From contig JABIPD010000079.1 of assembly GCA_018698735.1 (NCBI GenBank), positions 1 to 6,455 on the forward strand: a stretch of 6,455 bases of DNA, read 5' to 3'. A program made the translations under genes and the position numbers. A model generated the notes under the pieces. That model was not told where the DNA came from and did no database searches. It was given only the letters and a program-made list of their open reading frames with translations. This DNA comes from Candidatus Jacksonbacteria bacterium (GTDB taxonomy: Bacteria; Patescibacteriota; Patescibacteriia; UBA9629; GWA2-43-13). This document shows, in pieces, positions 5,139 to 6,455 of the stretch (position 1 is its first letter; each line of letters starts with the position of its first letter).

Positions 5139-6455
5139 ATGTCAAAGAAAAAAGAAAAAAAAGATTCATCTTCTAAAGATTCAGAAGACGAAAACAAAAA
5201 AGAGAAAAAAACTAAAAAATCCGCTGCACAAGAAGAGAAAGAGATGGATCAACTTGAAGATAAAACGCTCAGCGAAATTTACACCGAGTCAGATGGCGAG
5301 GAATCGGATTTAACCAAAATAGAAAGAGCACCAAGTGTTTGGCATGTTGTTATTGTGTGGCTGCTTGTTTTTGTTGTGCTAGCTATTGCGAGTTGGTTTT
5401 TATGGTCCTATGTCTTAAAAGAATCGGTGATAGATTTAAAACAAGTAAAACTTATTCCAGATACGAAAGTTGGTACCGATGTAACGATTGAATTCGAAGG
5501 CAACGAGGAAGTAGCCTCTGGAGAAGAGACGGTGTTTACCTTGGTGTATACCAACAACGAAACGGTTCTTATTCGCGATGTCGAGATAGTTGTTCGATAC
5601 CCAGAGAATTTTATTTTCTTAGAAAGCGCTCCAGCAGACCCGGTTAATAGTTATAACACTTTATGGAAAATAGGTTCGTTAGATGTTGGAGAAACCCAAC
5701 GACTCGAGATTACAGGTCAAATTTTAGGAGAAGTGGGGAACGCAAAGGAACTACAGGCCACTCTTTCTTATACGCCATTAAATTTTCATTCTCGATTTAG
5801 CGAACGCACAACACTTTCTTCTATTATTAAAGATTCAGTTATAGGAGTTGCTATAGAGGCGCCATTAAATATTATTAATGGCCAGGAAGTTGAATACACA
5901 GTTACCTATACAAATAAAAGTACTGCAGATATTAGTAATGTTGTTTTTAGGATAACACTACCAGAAGAATTTGAGTTAGTTGGTTTTGAGCCAGAACCAA
6001 CAAGAGAAAAGGATTGGGAAATAGAAACATTACTGGCAGAAGAGGAAAAAAGCATTACTATTATTGGGGTAGTTTCTGGTGATAGAGAAGAAGCACACGA
6101 GGTTGTTGCTCAGGCTGGGATACTGCAAAACAATAGCTTTAAAGTTCAGACACAGCTTTCGCATATTGCAACATTTGTAACTCCAGAGGTAGATTTATTC
6201 CTCGACCAGAGTGCTGCCGAGAATGAATTATCTTTTGGTGGTGAGATTGCATTTACGCTAGGAGTTACCAATAAGAGCGATGTTCTCATGAAAGACGGAG
6301 TATTGTCGGTTGTTTTAACAGATACAGAAGGGGTTATAGATGCCGAAACATTCCGATTCCCTCGAGCTGTTCCCCGAGTAGAAGAAGAAGGCGATACCCT
6401 TACACTTATTTGGGAGGAAAGAGATATAGAGGCATTAGGGACTTTCGAACCAGAA
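5139..6455 (+). CDS. Membrane-anchored protein with DUF11-like Ig-type repeats (3' end outside window)
   Basis: Open from the ATG at 5139 to the window edge, 439 codons with no stop. Residues 1-62 are a Lys/Glu/Ser-rich, probably disordered tail beginning with several Lys-Lys runs. Residues about 67-92 are one hydrophobic helix, rich in Val, Leu and Trp. After it come at least three beta-rich repeats of about 115 residues: about 115-232, 234-348 and 350 onward. Each has a similar strand pair: FTLVYTNNET (133-142), YTVTYTNKST (253-262) and FTLGVTNKSD (372-381). The first two share a following RYPENF/TLPEEF turn. This pattern resembles DUF11/CARDB-type surface repeats, so the exported part is probably a stalk or adhesin-like scaffold; that role is inferred. 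There is no signal peptide cleavage site; the helix would be an N-in, C-out anchor. The 38-base gap after recO holds no clear promoter or SD. The upstream frame is closed by TAG at 5121, so the ATG is well supported. Confidence 0.85.
   Translation, partial: MSKKKEKKDSSSKDSEDENKKEKKTKKSAAQEEKEMDQLEDKTLSEIYTESDGEESDLTKIERAPSVWHVVIVWLLVFVVLAIASWFLWSYVLKESVIDLKQVKLIPDTKVGTDVTIEFEGNEEVASGEETVFTLVYTNNETVLIRDVEIVVRYPENFIFLESAPADPVNSYNTLWKIGSLDVGETQRLEITGQILGEVGNAKELQATLSYTPLNFHSRFSERTTLSSIIKDSVIGVAIEAPLNIINGQEVEYTVTYTNKSTADISNVVFRITLPEEFELVGFEPEPTREKDWEIETLLAEEEKSITIIGVVSGDREEAHEVVAQAGILQNNSFKVQTQLSHIATFVTPEVDLFLDQSAAENELSFGGEIAFTLGVTNKSDVLMKDGVLSVVLTDTEGVIDAETFRFPRAVPRVEEEGDTLTLIWEERDIEALGTFEPE

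Overview
The window reads as AT-rich bacterial chromosome in the standard genetic code: recO ends in TGA and ileS has no in-frame TGA. Compact genes, a type 2 (eukaryote-like) isoleucyl-tRNA synthetase, an AATTTCT-type intergenic palindrome, weak or missing Shine-Dalgarno sites and a DUF11-like surface protein together suggest the Candidate Phyla Radiation (Patescibacteria, perhaps Parcubacteria). That placement is inference. No rRNA or other phylogenetic marker is present to prove it.

Layout. Positions 1-201 (minus strand) hold the N-terminal 67 codons of smpB, cut by the window edge. A 129-base divergent intergenic region (202-330) carries promoters in both directions, a near-perfect palindrome over one -10 box and two near-consensus DnaA-box-like nonamers. 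Gene 331-1137 (+) encodes an unrecognised membrane protein with an N-terminal winged-helix-like segment, a Pro/Glu-rich linker and one transmembrane helix. It is followed by a Rho-independent terminator (1155-1180) and a strong extended -10 promoter (1183-1211) for ileS (1226-4153). The 155-base gap 4154-4308 is almost filled by a long imperfect palindrome with AATTTCT-type arms. Then come recO (4309-5100) and, 38 bases on, the start of a membrane-anchored protein with Ig-like repeats (5139-6455), still open at the window end.

How the genes relate. smpB (ribosome rescue), ileS (tRNA charging) and recO (recombinational repair) are housekeeping genes. The two membrane proteins are the uncharacterised part. 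Both are predicted to have a cytoplasmic N-terminus, one transmembrane helix and an exported C-terminus, one with a DNA-binding-like head and one with a Lys/Glu-rich tail. No CRISPR array, transposase, phage gene, tRNA or rRNA was seen. The most notable points are the swapped GXHH class I signature in IleRS, the membrane-tethered winged-helix protein with its palindromic promoter, and the palindromic element directly before recO.
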